Assembly (NCBI RefSeq): GCF_005774685.2
Contig: NZ_VBRA02000007.1
Span: forward strand, 1-58,557
DNA length: 58,557 bases
DNA from: Texas Phoenix palm phytoplasma
GTDB lineage: Bacteria; Bacillota_I; Bacilli_A; Acholeplasmatales; Acholeplasmataceae
Direction: 5' to 3'
Under the pieces are notes generated by a model, which was not told the origin of the DNA, did not search any database, and was given only the letters and a program-made list of their open reading frames with translations. This document shows positions 8,800 through 19,300 of this stretch, one piece after another. The translations under genes and the position numbers were made by a program. Position 1 is the first letter of the stretch; each line of letters begins with the position of its first letter.

Positions 8800-9219
8800 A
8801 TGGTATTTAAAAATCCGGAAGAACAACAAAATCAATTATCCAATATATTATCCGATATTATTAAAAAAAAATATAGTTTTAACAATATTTTTATTTTTTT
8901 CTTATCTATTTTTTTAATGGGTTTGTCTAGAACTTTAAATCATGAATATACAAATTTAGAAGATTTTTGCTTTATTTTATTTATGTTTTCTTTTGTTATT
9001 TTTTTGTTTAATACTTTAATATTTATTTTAAATTCATTGGAAATTTTATTTTTAATAAAATGGCCTTCTTTTAGAAAAATTTTAATTAATTTAATACAAG
9101 TTTTTTGTTTTACTTTGATTTTTGTATTGATAATAGATTTATTTCAAAATTTTTATAATAACTATATTGATCCTTTCAAAGAAGCTAAAAAATTATTTTC
9201 AAATTTTAATATTATTTAA
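8800..9219 (+). CDS. secE: Preprotein translocase subunit SecE, with extra membrane segments
   Basis: Essential subunit of the SecYEG channel. The C-terminal part is the SecE core: an amphipathic region with the invariant WPSFRK (Trp near residue 88) followed by one membrane helix and the DLFQNFY end. The protein is 139 residues, whereas single-helix bacterial SecE is about 60-70. The additional N-terminal half has two further hydrophobic segments (about 28-42 and 54-77), as in the three-helix SecE of proteobacteria. Identity rests on the WPSFRK motif and the slot between rpmG and nusG. Confidence 0.85.
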   Translation: MVFKNPEEQQNQLSNILSDIIKKKYSFNNIFIFFLSIFLMGLSRTLNHEYTNLEDFCFILFMFSFVIFLFNTLIFILNSLEILFLIKWPSFRKILINLIQVFCFTLIFVLIIDLFQNFYNNYIDPFKEAKKLFSNFNII

Positions 9220-9263
9220 TGTTTATCCAAAAAACAAAAAAATTAAAAATAAGGTTATTTTAA

Positions 9264-9875
9264 ATGAAAAATAAAAAAAAAATAAATAATGAATTCGAAG
9301 AAAATCAAAAAATAACAAATTCAGAAGAAAATCAAAAACCAAAATGGTATATTATTCAAACTTATTCTGGATATGAAAATTCTGTTAAAGAAGACTTATT
9401 AAAATTAGCGAATAGCGGAGTAGGAGTTTCTAATTTAATATTCGAAGTTATTTGCCCAAAAGAAAAATATTTTAAATTTAAAGCAGATGGTTCCAAACAA
9501 GAAAAAGAAAAGAAAATGTTTTCTGGTTATATATTTATTAAAATGATTGTTACTGAACAATCTTGGTTTGTAGTGAGAAATATACCAAAAGTTACTGGTT
9601 TTTTAGGTTCTATTAAAGGAAGCGATGCAAAACCTGTTCCTTTAAGTGAAAAAGAAATTAACCCTATATTAATAAAAATGGGGATAATAACAAAACCTAA
9701 TTATGAATATTTAATAAATAAAAAAGTAGAGATAACACATGGTTCTTTTGCGGGTCAAAAAGGTAAAGTGGCTTTTGTTGAACAATCCAAAGATAAAATT
9801 ATAGTAGAAATAGATTTATTTGGTAGAAATACTCCTATTGAAATTTCTTTTGCTTGTTTTAAAGAAATTAATTAA
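9264..9875 (+). CDS. nusG: Transcription elongation/antitermination factor NusG
   Basis: 203 residues. The NGN domain starts at about residue 28 (KWYIIQTYSGYENSVKEDL) and binds RNA polymerase. The C-terminal KOW domain (about 150-203, HGSFAGQKGKVAFVE) contacts NusE or Rho. The first 27 residues are a Lys/Asn/Glu-rich, probably disordered tail. Co-directional with secE and rplK. Confidence 0.96.
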   Translation: MKNKKKINNEFEENQKITNSEENQKPKWYIIQTYSGYENSVKEDLLKLANSGVGVSNLIFEVICPKEKYFKFKADGSKQEKEKKMFSGYIFIKMIVTEQSWFVVRNIPKVTGFLGSIKGSDAKPVPLSEKEINPILIKMGIITKPNYEYLINKKVEITHGSFAGQKGKVAFVEQSKDKIIVEIDLFGRNTPIEISFACFKEIN

Positions 9876-9940
9876 TGCCTAATTTATGTTAAAATTTTAA
9901 ATTATTTTTTATATTTATTTTATATTTTAGGTGATAAATA

Positions 9941-9949
9941 TGTTATAAT
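9941..9949 (+). promoter_or_regulatory. Extended -10 promoter for the rplK unit
   Basis: TGT followed by TATAAT (9944-9949), an extended -10 element without a good -35. A ~140-nt leader with a small hairpin (CTCTTAGAG near 9952) precedes rplK. L1 commonly autoregulates this operon through its leader, but I could not identify an L1-binding structure. Confidence 0.5.
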
Positions 9950-10092
9950 TATCTCTTAGAGAATTATTTTTTTAGATTTTGATAATTTTTATTGTAAAAA
10001 ATTATTTTCAATTTTTTAATTCAATTTTTAATATATATAAAAAATAAATTTCGTTATTTATAATATTTTTTTGAAAGAGGTTTTACAAAATA

Positions 10093-10518
10093 ATGGCTAA
10101 AAAAATTATAAAAACTATTAAATTACAAATACCAGCTAAAAAAGCAAATCCAGCTCCTCCAGTAGGTCCAGCTTTAGGTCAAGCTCAGGTTAATATTCCA
10201 TCTTTTTGTTCTCAATTTAACGAAGCTACAAAAGATCAAGAAGGATTTATAATACCTGTTATTATTTCAGTTTTTCAAGATAGAACTTTTTCTTTTGTAA
10301 CTAAAACACCACCAGCTAGCGATCTTTTGAAAAAAATAGCAAAAATAGAAAAGGGTTCTGCTAATGCAAAAAAAAATAAAATAGGAACTTTAACAAAAAA
10401 ACAAATAGAAGAAATAGCTAAAATAAAATTATCTGATTTAAACGCTTATTCTTTGGAAAATGCATGTAAAATCATAAAAGGTACTGCTCTTAATATGGGA
10501 TTTACAATAGAAGAATAA
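10093..10518 (+). CDS. rplK: Ribosomal protein L11
   Basis: 141 residues, normal length. The N-terminal domain has the conserved proline-rich loop ([16 protein letters not shown]) that faces 23S rRNA in the GTPase centre, and the C-terminal RNA-binding domain is intact. A GAAAGAGG Shine-Dalgarno lies just upstream. First gene of the L11-L1-L10-L12 series. Confidence 0.97.
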   Translation: MAKKIIKTIKLQIPAKKANPAPPVGPALGQAQVNIPSFCSQFNEATKDQEGFIIPVIISVFQDRTFSFVTKTPPASDLLKKIAKIEKGSANAKKNKIGTLTKKQIEEIAKIKLSDLNAYSLENACKIIKGTALNMGFTIEE

Positions 10519-10636
10519 TTGAATATTTTATATTTTTATTTGTTTAAAATTAATTATATTCTTCTTAAGAAAGGATTTATTTTTTTCTATATTGAATTTT
10601 ATATAGAAAAAAATATAAAAATAAAATAAATTATTT

Positions 10637-11326
10637 ATGAAAAAAAGTAAAAAATATTTAGCAGCAAAAAAATTAATAGAATGTAATAAATTATATAATT
10701 TAAATGAAGCTTTAGAATTAGTCAAAAAAACTAAAATAGCTAATTTTGATGCTACAGTAGAGTGTAATTTTTGTCTTAAATTAGATCCTAAAAAAGTTGA
10801 ACAAAATATAAGAAGTTCATTAATTTTACCTAATGGAAATGGTAAAAATTTAAAAATAGCTGTTTTAGCTAAGGGTTTACAACTAGAAAAAGCAAAAGAA
10901 TTAAAAGTTTATTGTTCAGGAAATCAAGATTTAATAGATAAAATTTCTAAAAAAATTTTAGATTTTGATGTTTTAATTTGTACACCAGATTTAATGCCAT
11001 CAATATCTAAATTAGGTCGTATTTTAGGACCAAAAGGTTTAATGCCTAATGCTAAATTAGGTACTGTAACAGAAAATATAGAACAAACAATAAAAGATAT
11101 CAAAAAAGGAAGAATAGAATACAGAGTAGATAAATCAGGTAATGTTCATACTATTATAGGAAAAATTTCATTTCCAAAAGAAAAATTAGAAGAAAATTTA
11201 AAATTTTTATATTCACATTTAACATTAAATAAACCTAAAACCGTAAAAGGAGAATTTTTTAAATCTGTAACTATCTCAACTACAATGGCTCCTGGAATTA
11301 AAATAGATCACGTATCTATACAATAA
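10637..11326 (+). CDS. rplA: Ribosomal protein L1
   Basis: 229 residues, standard length. Family features are the KYLAAKKL start, DVLICTPDLMPSISKLGRILGPKGLMPNAKLGT in the middle (split domain II) and the C-terminal GPGIKID-like MAPGIKIDHVS. L1 forms the mobile stalk of the 50S subunit. The 118-nt gap after rplK is unusually long for this pair and has a weak inverted repeat (TTCTATATTG/ATATAGAA near 10585-10610). Confidence 0.97.
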   Translation: MKKSKKYLAAKKLIECNKLYNLNEALELVKKTKIANFDATVECNFCLKLDPKKVEQNIRSSLILPNGNGKNLKIAVLAKGLQLEKAKELKVYCSGNQDLIDKISKKILDFDVLICTPDLMPSISKLGRILGPKGLMPNAKLGTVTENIEQTIKDIKKGRIEYRVDKSGNVHTIIGKISFPKEKLEENLKFLYSHLTLNKPKTVKGEFFKSVTISTTMAPGIKIDHVSIQ

Positions 11327-11358
11327 AAATATTTAACAATTAAGTAAATAAAATATAA

Positions 11359-11438
11359 TTAAACAAATCATTTTTTTAAAAAAATATATTTTTTATTTTT
11401 AAACAATTATTTTGTTTAAATATTTTTTAGTTGTTTAA
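11359..11438 (+). promoter_or_regulatory. Inverted repeats in the rplJ leader
   Basis: TTAAACAA (11359-11366) can pair with TTGTTTAA (11431-11438). An alternative inner pairing AAACAA (11401-11406) with TTGTTT (11412-11417) competes with it. L10(L12)4 binds its own leader in many bacteria, so this may be that control site; the match is structural only. Confidence 0.35.
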
Positions 11439-11497
11439 TTTGAAATATTCATTATATTTTATAAAATAAAATTAAAGAAAGAAATAATAACTAAATC

Positions 11498-11995
11498 ATG
11501 TCAAATTCTATTATTAAAAAACAAGAAGAAGTAAATTTATTAGTTCAAGACATTAACAATTCAAAATCAATAGTTTTGTTCGAAAGTCAAGGATTAAAAG
11601 TAAGTAATATTACTGAATTAAGAACAAAAATAAGAGAATTCGATAGTAAAATTAAATTATATCCAAATAATATAATAAAAAGAGCTTTTAAAATTGCAAA
11701 CAAAGAAGAAATTTCAGAATTAGCAAAATATTCTAAATCTTTATTAATAAATAATAAAAATTCAGTAGAACCTATTAAAATTTTGTATGATTTTACTAAA
11801 ACTAATAAATTTTTGAAAATTATTGCAGGAATTTTTGAAGATAAATTTTATACAGAAAAAATGATTAAAGAAATAGCAAATTTACCATCAAAAGAAGTAT
11901 TATTGGCAATGTTATCAACAAGTATGTTAATGCCTTTAAAAGAATTAGCAATATCATTAAATTTATTATTAAAAAGAGATAATTTCAAAAAATAA
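11498..11995 (+). CDS. rplJ: Ribosomal protein L10
   Basis: 165 residues. It has the L10 N-terminal domain that binds 23S rRNA (SIVLFESQGLKVSNITELRTKIRE, NNIIKRAF) and a C-terminal helix (LPSKEVLLAMLSTSMLMPL) that anchors L7/L12 dimers. It precedes rplL as expected. No strong Shine-Dalgarno except AAAGAAAG about 15 nt before the ATG. Confidence 0.95.
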   Translation: MSNSIIKKQEEVNLLVQDINNSKSIVLFESQGLKVSNITELRTKIREFDSKIKLYPNNIIKRAFKIANKEEISELAKYSKSLLINNKNSVEPIKILYDFTKTNKFLKIIAGIFEDKFYTEKMIKEIANLPSKEVLLAMLSTSMLMPLKELAISLNLLLKRDNFKK

Positions 11996-12074
11996 ATAAT
12001 TTTATTTATTGTTAATAATTGAAATTTTTTAATATAAAAAATATATAAATAAAAAAAAAAGAAGGATTTAAAAA

Positions 12075-12461
12075 ATGTCTAAATTAAATAAAGAAAAATT
12101 TATAGAATCATTAAAAGGTATGACTTTACTAGAAATAAAAGAATTAGTAGATGGAATAAAAGAAGAATTTGGAATTGATCCTTCTAGCGTTTTATCAGCA
12201 ACAAATCAAAAAGATTCAGAGACAAAAAATGAACAAGAAGAAAAAACAGAATTCCAAGTTATACTTAAAACTTTTGGTCAACCAAGCAATAAAATTGCAG
12301 TTATTAAAGCGGTTAGAGATATAACTAATTTAGGATTATCAGATTCTAAGAATTTAACTGAAACTCCTGATTCAATAATTAAAGAAAATATTAACAAACA
12401 AGAAGCTGAAAAAATAAAAAAACAATTAGAATTATTGGGCGCTACAGTAGAATTAAAATAA
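12075..12461 (+). CDS. rplL: Ribosomal protein L7/L12
   Basis: 128 residues. The N-terminal dimerisation helix (MTLLEIKELVDGIKEEFGI) is followed by a short hinge and then the factor-binding C-terminal domain (KTEFQVILKTFG...GLSDSKNL...GATVELK). The hinge is acidic/polar instead of the usual Ala-rich type, in line with the A/T-biased codons. An AAGAAGGA ribosome site precedes it and a terminator-like hairpin follows. Confidence 0.96.
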   Translation: MSKLNKEKFIESLKGMTLLEIKELVDGIKEEFGIDPSSVLSATNQKDSETKNEQEEKTEFQVILKTFGQPSNKIAVIKAVRDITNLGLSDSKNLTETPDSIIKENINKQEAEKIKKQLELLGATVELK

Positions 12462-12468
12462 TATTTTA

Positions 12469-12500
12469 AAAACCTAAGTTGAAATATATCTTAGGTTTTT
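12469..12500 (+). terminator. Hairpin after rplL
   Basis: AAAACCTAAG (12469-12478) pairs perfectly with CTTAGGTTTT (12490-12499) around an 11-nt loop. The T-run is short, so it may act as a partial terminator that sets the ratio of L12 to RNA polymerase transcripts, as known for rplL-rpoB junctions. Confidence 0.75.
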
Positions 12501-12620
12501 ATTATCTATTTGGTTTCAAAAATTTTTATTAATTTTTATTTTCTATTTATATTTATTTCAAAAAAAATTTAAAAAAAATAATAAAAAATAATTTCAAAAA
12601 ATATTGGGAGCATTTTATAA

Positions 12621-15600
12621 ATGATAAAATATCGTAACGTTAAATATGGTACTAAAGTAGAACGTCGTAATTATTCAAAAATTAATTTTGATGTTGATTT
12701 GCCAAATCTAATTAAAATACAAAAAGACTCTTTTGAATTATTTTTAAAAGAAGGAATTCGAGAATCTTTAAACGAAATTTCTCCTATAGAAAGTTATAAT
12801 GGAGATTTAAAATTATATTTTAATGATTTTTTTTTAGCAAGTCCTAGATTAAATGTTAAAGAATCTAAAAAAAGAGATTTTAGTTATTGTTCAGAACTAT
12901 TCGCGGAAGTAACATTAGAAAATGTATTAACAGAACAAGTTAAAAAAAGCCGCGTATTAATGACAGATTTACCTTTAATGACTCCTTCTGGTACTTTTGT
13001 TTTTAACGGAACAGAAAGAGTAGTAATAGCTCAAATAATACGTTCTTCAGGAATTTATTTTTCTGAAAAAATAGATATAAAAACAAATAAAATACGTTAT
13101 GAAGCACAAATTATACCTACAAGAGGAGCTTGGATCGAATACGAACAAAGCAATAAAGATGTTCTTTATGCTAAATTAGATTGTTCTAAAAAAATTCCTT
13201 TAACTAAATTTATCCATGTTTTAGGCTTAAATAATCAAGAAGAAATAGAAAGAGTTTTTGGACAAAATTATCTTTTAAATTTAAGTTTTCAAAAAGACAA
13301 TATTTCTAATACTAATGATTCCATAATGGAACTTTATTCAAAATTACACCAAGGAGAAAAAGTTTCAATTAATTCAGCTAAAGATTTTATAAGAACTAGA
13401 TTATTTGATAGAAAAAAATATGATTTGTCTTCTGTAGGAAGATATAAAATAAACAAAAAATTAGATGTTTTAAACAGAATTGAAAATACTGTTTTAGCCC
13501 AAAATATAATAGAACCGACAACAAATAGAATTATTTTCAGTCGAAACACTTTCGTAACAAAATCTGTTATAGAACAATTAAAAAATTATCGTCATTGTTT
13601 TAGAGTAGAAACAATCAATAGCGAAATTACTTTAGAAAACGAAAATAATAAAAATCATATAAACATAATTTATAAAAAAAATAATTCTAATGATGAAATA
13701 TATATAAAAAATAATATTTTTAATTTACAAACAGGAGAAATTGTAATACCTGCTGATACTTTGTTAGATGATAAAGCAATAAATATTTTAAAACAAAATC
13801 AAAATTTTATAAAAACAAAGATCCTGAAATTTCTTTTAAATTACAAAAAATATCAAAATCAAGAATCTATAAAAAATAAAAGCGTTTTAAATGAAGTATT
13901 AGAAGTTTATGCAGATGGAAAAAAAATCAAAATATTAGGAAATAATCAAGAAGAAAATAGAAAAAATATTACTTTATCAGATATTATAGCTAGTATTAGT
14001 TATTATTTAAACCTTTATGACAATGTTGGATATACAGATGATATAGATTATTTAGGAAACAGAAGATTAAGATTAATAGGCGAACTTTTAAAAAATCAAT
14101 TTCGTATAGGGTTAACTCGTTCTGAAAAAAATATAAAAGATAGAATGTCTATCAGTAAATTTGATTCAACAACTGCTGGAGAATTAGTTAATTTTTCTTC
14201 GCTTTCGATGGTTATTAAAAACTTTTTCGGAAGTTCTCGTTTGTCTCATTTTATGGATCAAATCAATCCGTTAGCTGAATTAACACAAAAAAGAAGAATT
14301 TCAGCATTAGGAGCGGGAGGAATAGATCGTGATCGTGCAGGAATAGAAGTAAGAGATGTTCAAAACTCTTATTACGGAATGTTTTGTGCAATTGAAACTC
14401 CTGAAGGTCCATCTATAGGTTTAATTTCTTCTTTATCTACATATGCAAAAGTAGATCAATATGGTTTTCTAAAAACTCCTTTTTTAAGGGTAATACATTC
14501 AGGAGGATTAAGTCAAGTTTCTCAAGAATATGAATATTTAACTTCAATCCAAAGTGAAAACAAAATTATTGCATCAGCAGATTCTCTTTTAAAACTAGAT
14601 GAAAATAATTTTTTATTAGAAAAAAAAATTATAGCTAGAAAAAACGGAGAAACAGGAGTTTATGACGTAACACAAATAGACTATATAGATGTTTCGCCAA
14701 AACAAATAGTTTCTGTAGCAACTTCTTCAATACCTTTTTTAGAACATAACGACGCATCTAGAGCTTTAATGGGTACTAATATGCAAAGACAAGCTTTACC
14801 GCTTTTGATACCTGAATCTCCAATAGTAGCAACTGGGATAGAATATAGAATAGCTAAAGATTCTGGTTGTTTAGTTATTGCTAAAGAAGATGGTTATGTG
14901 TCTTATGTTGACGCAACTAAAATAATTATTATTAACTATAGACAACAAGAAGAAGTTTACGAATTAATTAATTTTTTAAAATCTAATCAAAATAATTTAA
15001 TTTTACAAAAACCTATAGTGCAAAAAAATGAATTTGTTAAAAAAGGAGATATTATAGCAGACGGACATGCTACTGAAAAAGGCGAATTAGCTTTAGGAAA
15101 AAATGTATTAGTAGCTTTTATGACATGGCATGGTTATAATTATGAAGATTCTATCGGTATTTCTGAAAGACTTGTACAAGAAGATGTTTATACTTCAATA
15201 CATATAAATAAATATGAAATACATACAAGAGAATTAAAAAAAGGTTCAGGTAAAGAAGAAATAACAAGAGAAATTCCTAATGTAAGTGCTGATATGATAA
15301 AAAATTTAGATGAAAGAGGAATTATTATACCTGGTTCCGAAGTAAAAGAAGGAGATATTTTAGTAGGAAAAATTATACCACAAGGAGTTTTTGAGCCAAC
15401 TCCTTATGAAAAATTAATTCAAACAATTATAGGTGAAAAAGCAAGAGACTATAAAGATGCTTCTTTAAGAGTTCCATTCGGAGAAGAAGGTATAGTGCAA
15501 AGTGTTGAATATTTTTCAGTAAAAAAAGGAGATGTTTTATCTAATCCTGGAATAAAAGAATGTATCAAAGTTTATATAGCTAAAAAAAGAAAAATAAAAG

Positions 15601-16343
15601 CAGGAGATAAAATAGCAGGAAGACACGGAAATAAAGGAGTTATTTCTCTAGTTCTTCCGAAAGAAGATTTACCATATTTGGCAGATGGCACTCCTATAGA
15701 CATAATTTTAAATCCTTTAGGAGTTCCAAGTAGGATGAATATTGGACAAATATTAGAAATGCATTTAGGACTTGCTGCTAAAAAATTAAACATTAAAGTA
15801 GCAACTCCTGTTTTTGATGGAGTTAATAATGAAGATTTAAATTCTATTATGAAAGAAGCTAATTTGCCTTTAGATGGAAAAGTAACTTTATATGACGGAA
15901 GAACAGGAGAACCATATGATAATAAAATTTCTGTAGGAGTACTTTATATAAGTAAATTATCACATATGGTGGATGATAAACTACATGCTAGAAATGTAGG
16001 ACCTTATACTTTAATAACAAATCAAGCTACTAGAGGACAAGGACAAAGCGGACCAGGAGGACAAAGAACTGGAGAAATGGAAGTTTGGGGATTATATGCT
16101 TTTGGAGCTGCTAATATATTACAAGAACTATTAACAATTAAAAGCGATGATATTATAGGAAGAAATAAAACTTACAATGCTATTGTAAATGGATTGTGTT
16201 TACCAAAACCTTCAATACCTGAAAGTTTTAGAGTATTTTCAAAAGAATTACAAGCTCTAGGATTACATGTAGAATTAATAAAATCCAACACTAAAGAAAA
16301 TAAAGTTCATTTTTCTTTGGTTCAAAAAGGTAAGGAGCAATAA
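12621..16343 (+). CDS. rpoB: RNA polymerase subunit beta
   Basis: 1240 residues, complete from the N-terminal lobe to the C-terminal clamp anchor (GQRTGEMEVWGLYAFGAANILQELLT). RAGIEVRDVQ, ETPEGPSIGLI, the RHGNKGV block and the catalytic-side motifs are intact. In the rifampicin pocket the sequence reads GSSRLSHFMDQINPLAEL then TQKRRISALGAGG. Relative to E. coli this is Q510R, Q513H and H526Q (residue 556 here), changes expected to give natural insensitivity. A GGGAG site lies 10 nt before the ATG. rpoC follows 9 nt later. Confidence 0.98.
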   Translation: MIKYRNVKYGTKVERRNYSKINFDVDLPNLIKIQKDSFELFLKEGIRESLNEISPIESYNGDLKLYFNDFFLASPRLNVKESKKRDFSYCSELFAEVTLENVLTEQVKKSRVLMTDLPLMTPSGTFVFNGTERVVIAQIIRSSGIYFSEKIDIKTNKIRYEAQIIPTRGAWIEYEQSNKDVLYAKLDCSKKIPLTKFIHVLGLNNQEEIERVFGQNYLLNLSFQKDNISNTNDSIMELYSKLHQGEKVSINSAKDFIRTRLFDRKKYDLSSVGRYKINKKLDVLNRIENTVLAQNIIEPTTNRIIFSRNTFVTKSVIEQLKNYRHCFRVETINSEITLENENNKNHINIIYKKNNSNDEIYIKNNIFNLQTGEIVIPADTLLDDKAINILKQNQNFIKTKILKFLLNYKKYQNQESIKNKSVLNEVLEVYADGKKIKILGNNQEENRKNITLSDIIASISYYLNLYDNVGYTDDIDYLGNRRLRLIGELLKNQFRIGLTRSEKNIKDRMSISKFDSTTAGELVNFSSLSMVIKNFFGSSRLSHFMDQINPLAELTQKRRISALGAGGIDRDRAGIEVRDVQNSYYGMFCAIETPEGPSIGLISSLSTYAKVDQYGFLKTPFLRVIHSGGLSQVSQEYEYLTSIQSENKIIASADSLLKLDENNFLLEKKIIARKNGETGVYDVTQIDYIDVSPKQIVSVATSSIPFLEHNDASRALMGTNMQRQALPLLIPESPIVATGIEYRIAKDSGCLVIAKEDGYVSYVDATKIIIINYRQQEEVYELINFLKSNQNNLILQKPIVQKNEFVKKGDIIADGHATEKGELALGKNVLVAFMTWHGYNYEDSIGISERLVQEDVYTSIHINKYEIHTRELKKGSGKEEITREIPNVSADMIKNLDERGIIIPGSEVKEGDILVGKIIPQGVFEPTPYEKLIQTIIGEKARDYKDASLRVPFGEEGIVQSVEYFSVKKGDVLSNPGIKECIKVYIAKKRKIKAGDKIAGRHGNKGVISLVLPKEDLPYLADGTPIDIILNPLGVPSRMNIGQILEMHLGLAAKKLNIKVATPVFDGVNNEDLNSIMKEANLPLDGKVTLYDGRTGEPYDNKISVGVLYISKLSHMVDDKLHARNVGPYTLITNQATRGQGQSGPGGQRTGEMEVWGLYAFGAANILQELLTIKSDDIIGRNKTYNAIVNGLCLPKPSIPESFRVFSKELQALGLHVELIKSNTKENKVHFSLVQKGKEQ

Positions 16344-16352
16344 TAATTAATC

Positions 16353-19300
16353 ATGAATTTAAATCAAAAAATTGAAGATTTTTTTATTTCGAAAAATCAA
16401 ATTGAAGAATTAAAATTAATTGGAATCAATTCTTTAAAAGATTTTAATTATTACAATTTAACAGACTTAAATTCTTTTTTAACAAAAAAAACTTTTTTTA
16501 AAATAATTCCTATTTTAAAAAAATATTTTTTGCCAAATTCTTTAGAAAATTTAGGTTTTGATCGAGAAATACAAACAATTTTAAAACAAAAAGGAATTAC
16601 AGATAATTTTTCTTTTTTAAAAACGGAACCTAATATTTTATTTAATTTATTTAAAAATAATAATAATCATTATGAACAAATAAACACAATATTAAATTTG
16701 TATAATGATGACGATAAAAAATTAAACAGCAAAGAAAATAATTTCCAAAATAATAAAATTATGTCAGAAGAAAAAAAATACGATTCTAAAAAAGAATATG
16801 GTAGTCGTGAATACGATTATTTTAAAATTAGATTAGCTTCTCCAAATGAAATAAAACAGTGGTCCTATGGTGAAGTAGTTAATTATGAAACTATAAATTA
16901 TAGAACAGCAAAACCAGAAATAGGAGGACTTTTTTGTCCTAGGATTTTCGGACCTACAAAAGACTTACAATGTTTTTGTACAAAAAAACAAACATTACAA
17001 AAAAATACAATCTGTCCAAAATGTGAAGTAGAATTAACAGAACAAAAAGTAAGAAGAGAAAGAATGGGTCATATTGAACTATGTTCTCCTATAGTACATA
17101 GTTGGTATGCAAATAGCTCTCCAAGTAGAATAGCTATTTTGTTAGGGATTAAGGCCAAAGAATTAACAGAAATAATTTACTACGCATCTTATATAGTAAT
17201 GAATCCAGGAAGTACTAATTTAAAAAAGGACCAAATAATATCTGAATTAGAATATAGTTATTACTTAGAAAAATATGGAGATAATTTTAATGCTCTTACA
17301 GGAGCTGAAGCAATTAAAAAATTATTGAAAGATTTAGATTTAAATAAAACTATTAAAGAATTAAGAAATCTTTTAAACAACGTTTCAAAACAAAAGAGAA
17401 TAAACGTAATTAGAAGACTAGAAATTATAGAATCATTTCATAAATCAGATAATAAACCTGAATGGATGGTAATGGATGTTATTCCTGTATTGCCTGCAGA
17501 TTTAAGACCTATTGTTCCTTTAGATGGTGGACGTTTTGCCACTACTGACATTAATGATTTATACAGAAGAATTTTAAATCGTAATAATAGATTAAAAAAA
17601 CAAATTAAGCAAAAAGCACCAAGATTAATAATTAAAAACGAAAAAAGAATGTTACAAGAAGCAGTAGATTCTTTATTCGATAATGTAAAAATGAATAAAA
17701 AAAATAATTCTAATTTAGAAAGAAATAGACCATTAAAATCTTTATCAGAAATGTTAAGAGGAAAACAAGGTCGTTTCCGACAAAATCTTTTAGGAAAAAG
17801 AGTAGATTATTCAGCTAGATCAGTTATTATTGTAGGACCAGAATTGAAAATACACGAATGTGGTATTCCAAAAGAAATGGCTGTTATTTTATTTAAACCT
17901 TTTATTTTGAATAAATTACAAAAAGTAAAAGGAATAGATAAAAAAAGTGCTATTCTATTATATGAAAAAATGAACGATTATGTTTGGACTGTATTAGAAG
18001 AAGTTGTTAAAGAACATCCTATTTTATTAAACAGAGCTCCAACTTTACATCGTTTAGGAATGCAATGTTTCAGCATTAAAGTAGTGCAAGGGAAATCAAT
18101 AAAATTACATCCTTTAGTAACTCCAGCATTTAATGCAGATTTTGATGGAGATCAAATGGCTGTATATTTACCTCTTTCATTAGAAGCACAAGCAGAAGCT
18201 CGTTTATTAATGTTATCTTCAAATAATATTTTAGATCCTAAAAATGGTAATCCTGTTTTAACTCCTTCTCAAGATATGGTTTTAGGAAATTATTATTTAA
18301 CTATAGAAGAAAAAAGAGACCGTACTTTAACAGGTTTTAACGCTGAAGAAAAAAATATAATTCATAAACAAAAACACAGAAATGAAGGAAAAATTTTTTC
18401 AGATTTAAAAGAAGCTGAATTGGCATTTTTTCACAAAGAAATTGCTTTACATACTAGAATATTAGTTCAACCAAAAAATATTAATTCTTATTTTACAGAA
18501 GAACAAAAAGAAAAATATTTAATTACTACATTAGGAAAATTAATTTTTAATCAAATTTTACCTTCAGATTTTCCTTATATACAAGAACCAACTGCTTTTA
18601 ATTTAGAAAATAAAACACCAGATATTTATTTTATTTCTAAAGGAATTAATCCTAGAGAAAAATTAGATAAAGCAGAATATATTGAACCTTTTAAAAAGAA
18701 ATTTCTTTCTATGATTATAACTCTTGTTTTTAAAAAAAATAATAACACAAAAACAGCAGAAATTTTAGATAATATTAAAGATTTAGGATTTAAATATTCA
18801 ACAATGTCTGGAATAACTATTTCATACAGCGATATAAATATTTATTCTAAAAAAGAAGAATTATTAGAATTAGTAGAAAATAAAATTTTAGAAATAGACA
18901 AATGGTATGATTCTGGTCTTTTAACAAGTTCAGAAAAAAAAGGATTAATAATTCAAGAATGGAAAAATGTTAGAGATGAAATACAAGAAGGTTTGACAGT
19001 AGCTGAATTTTTCCTTTCAGTTCATGGAACTCGTAAAGTTTCTATAGATTTAGCATTAAAAACTGCTGAATCAGGTTATTTAACAAGAAGATTAGTTGAT
19101 GTAGCGCAAGATAATATTATTACAAAAAATGATTGTTTTAGCGATAAATATTTTACAGTAGAAAAAATTAAAAGAGATGATAAAGAAATTATAAGTTTAG
19201 AACAACGTATTTTTGGTCGTTATTCTGCTGAAAATATATTCGATCCTATTACAAAAGATCTTATAATAGAAAAAAATCAATTAATAACTAGATCAATTAG

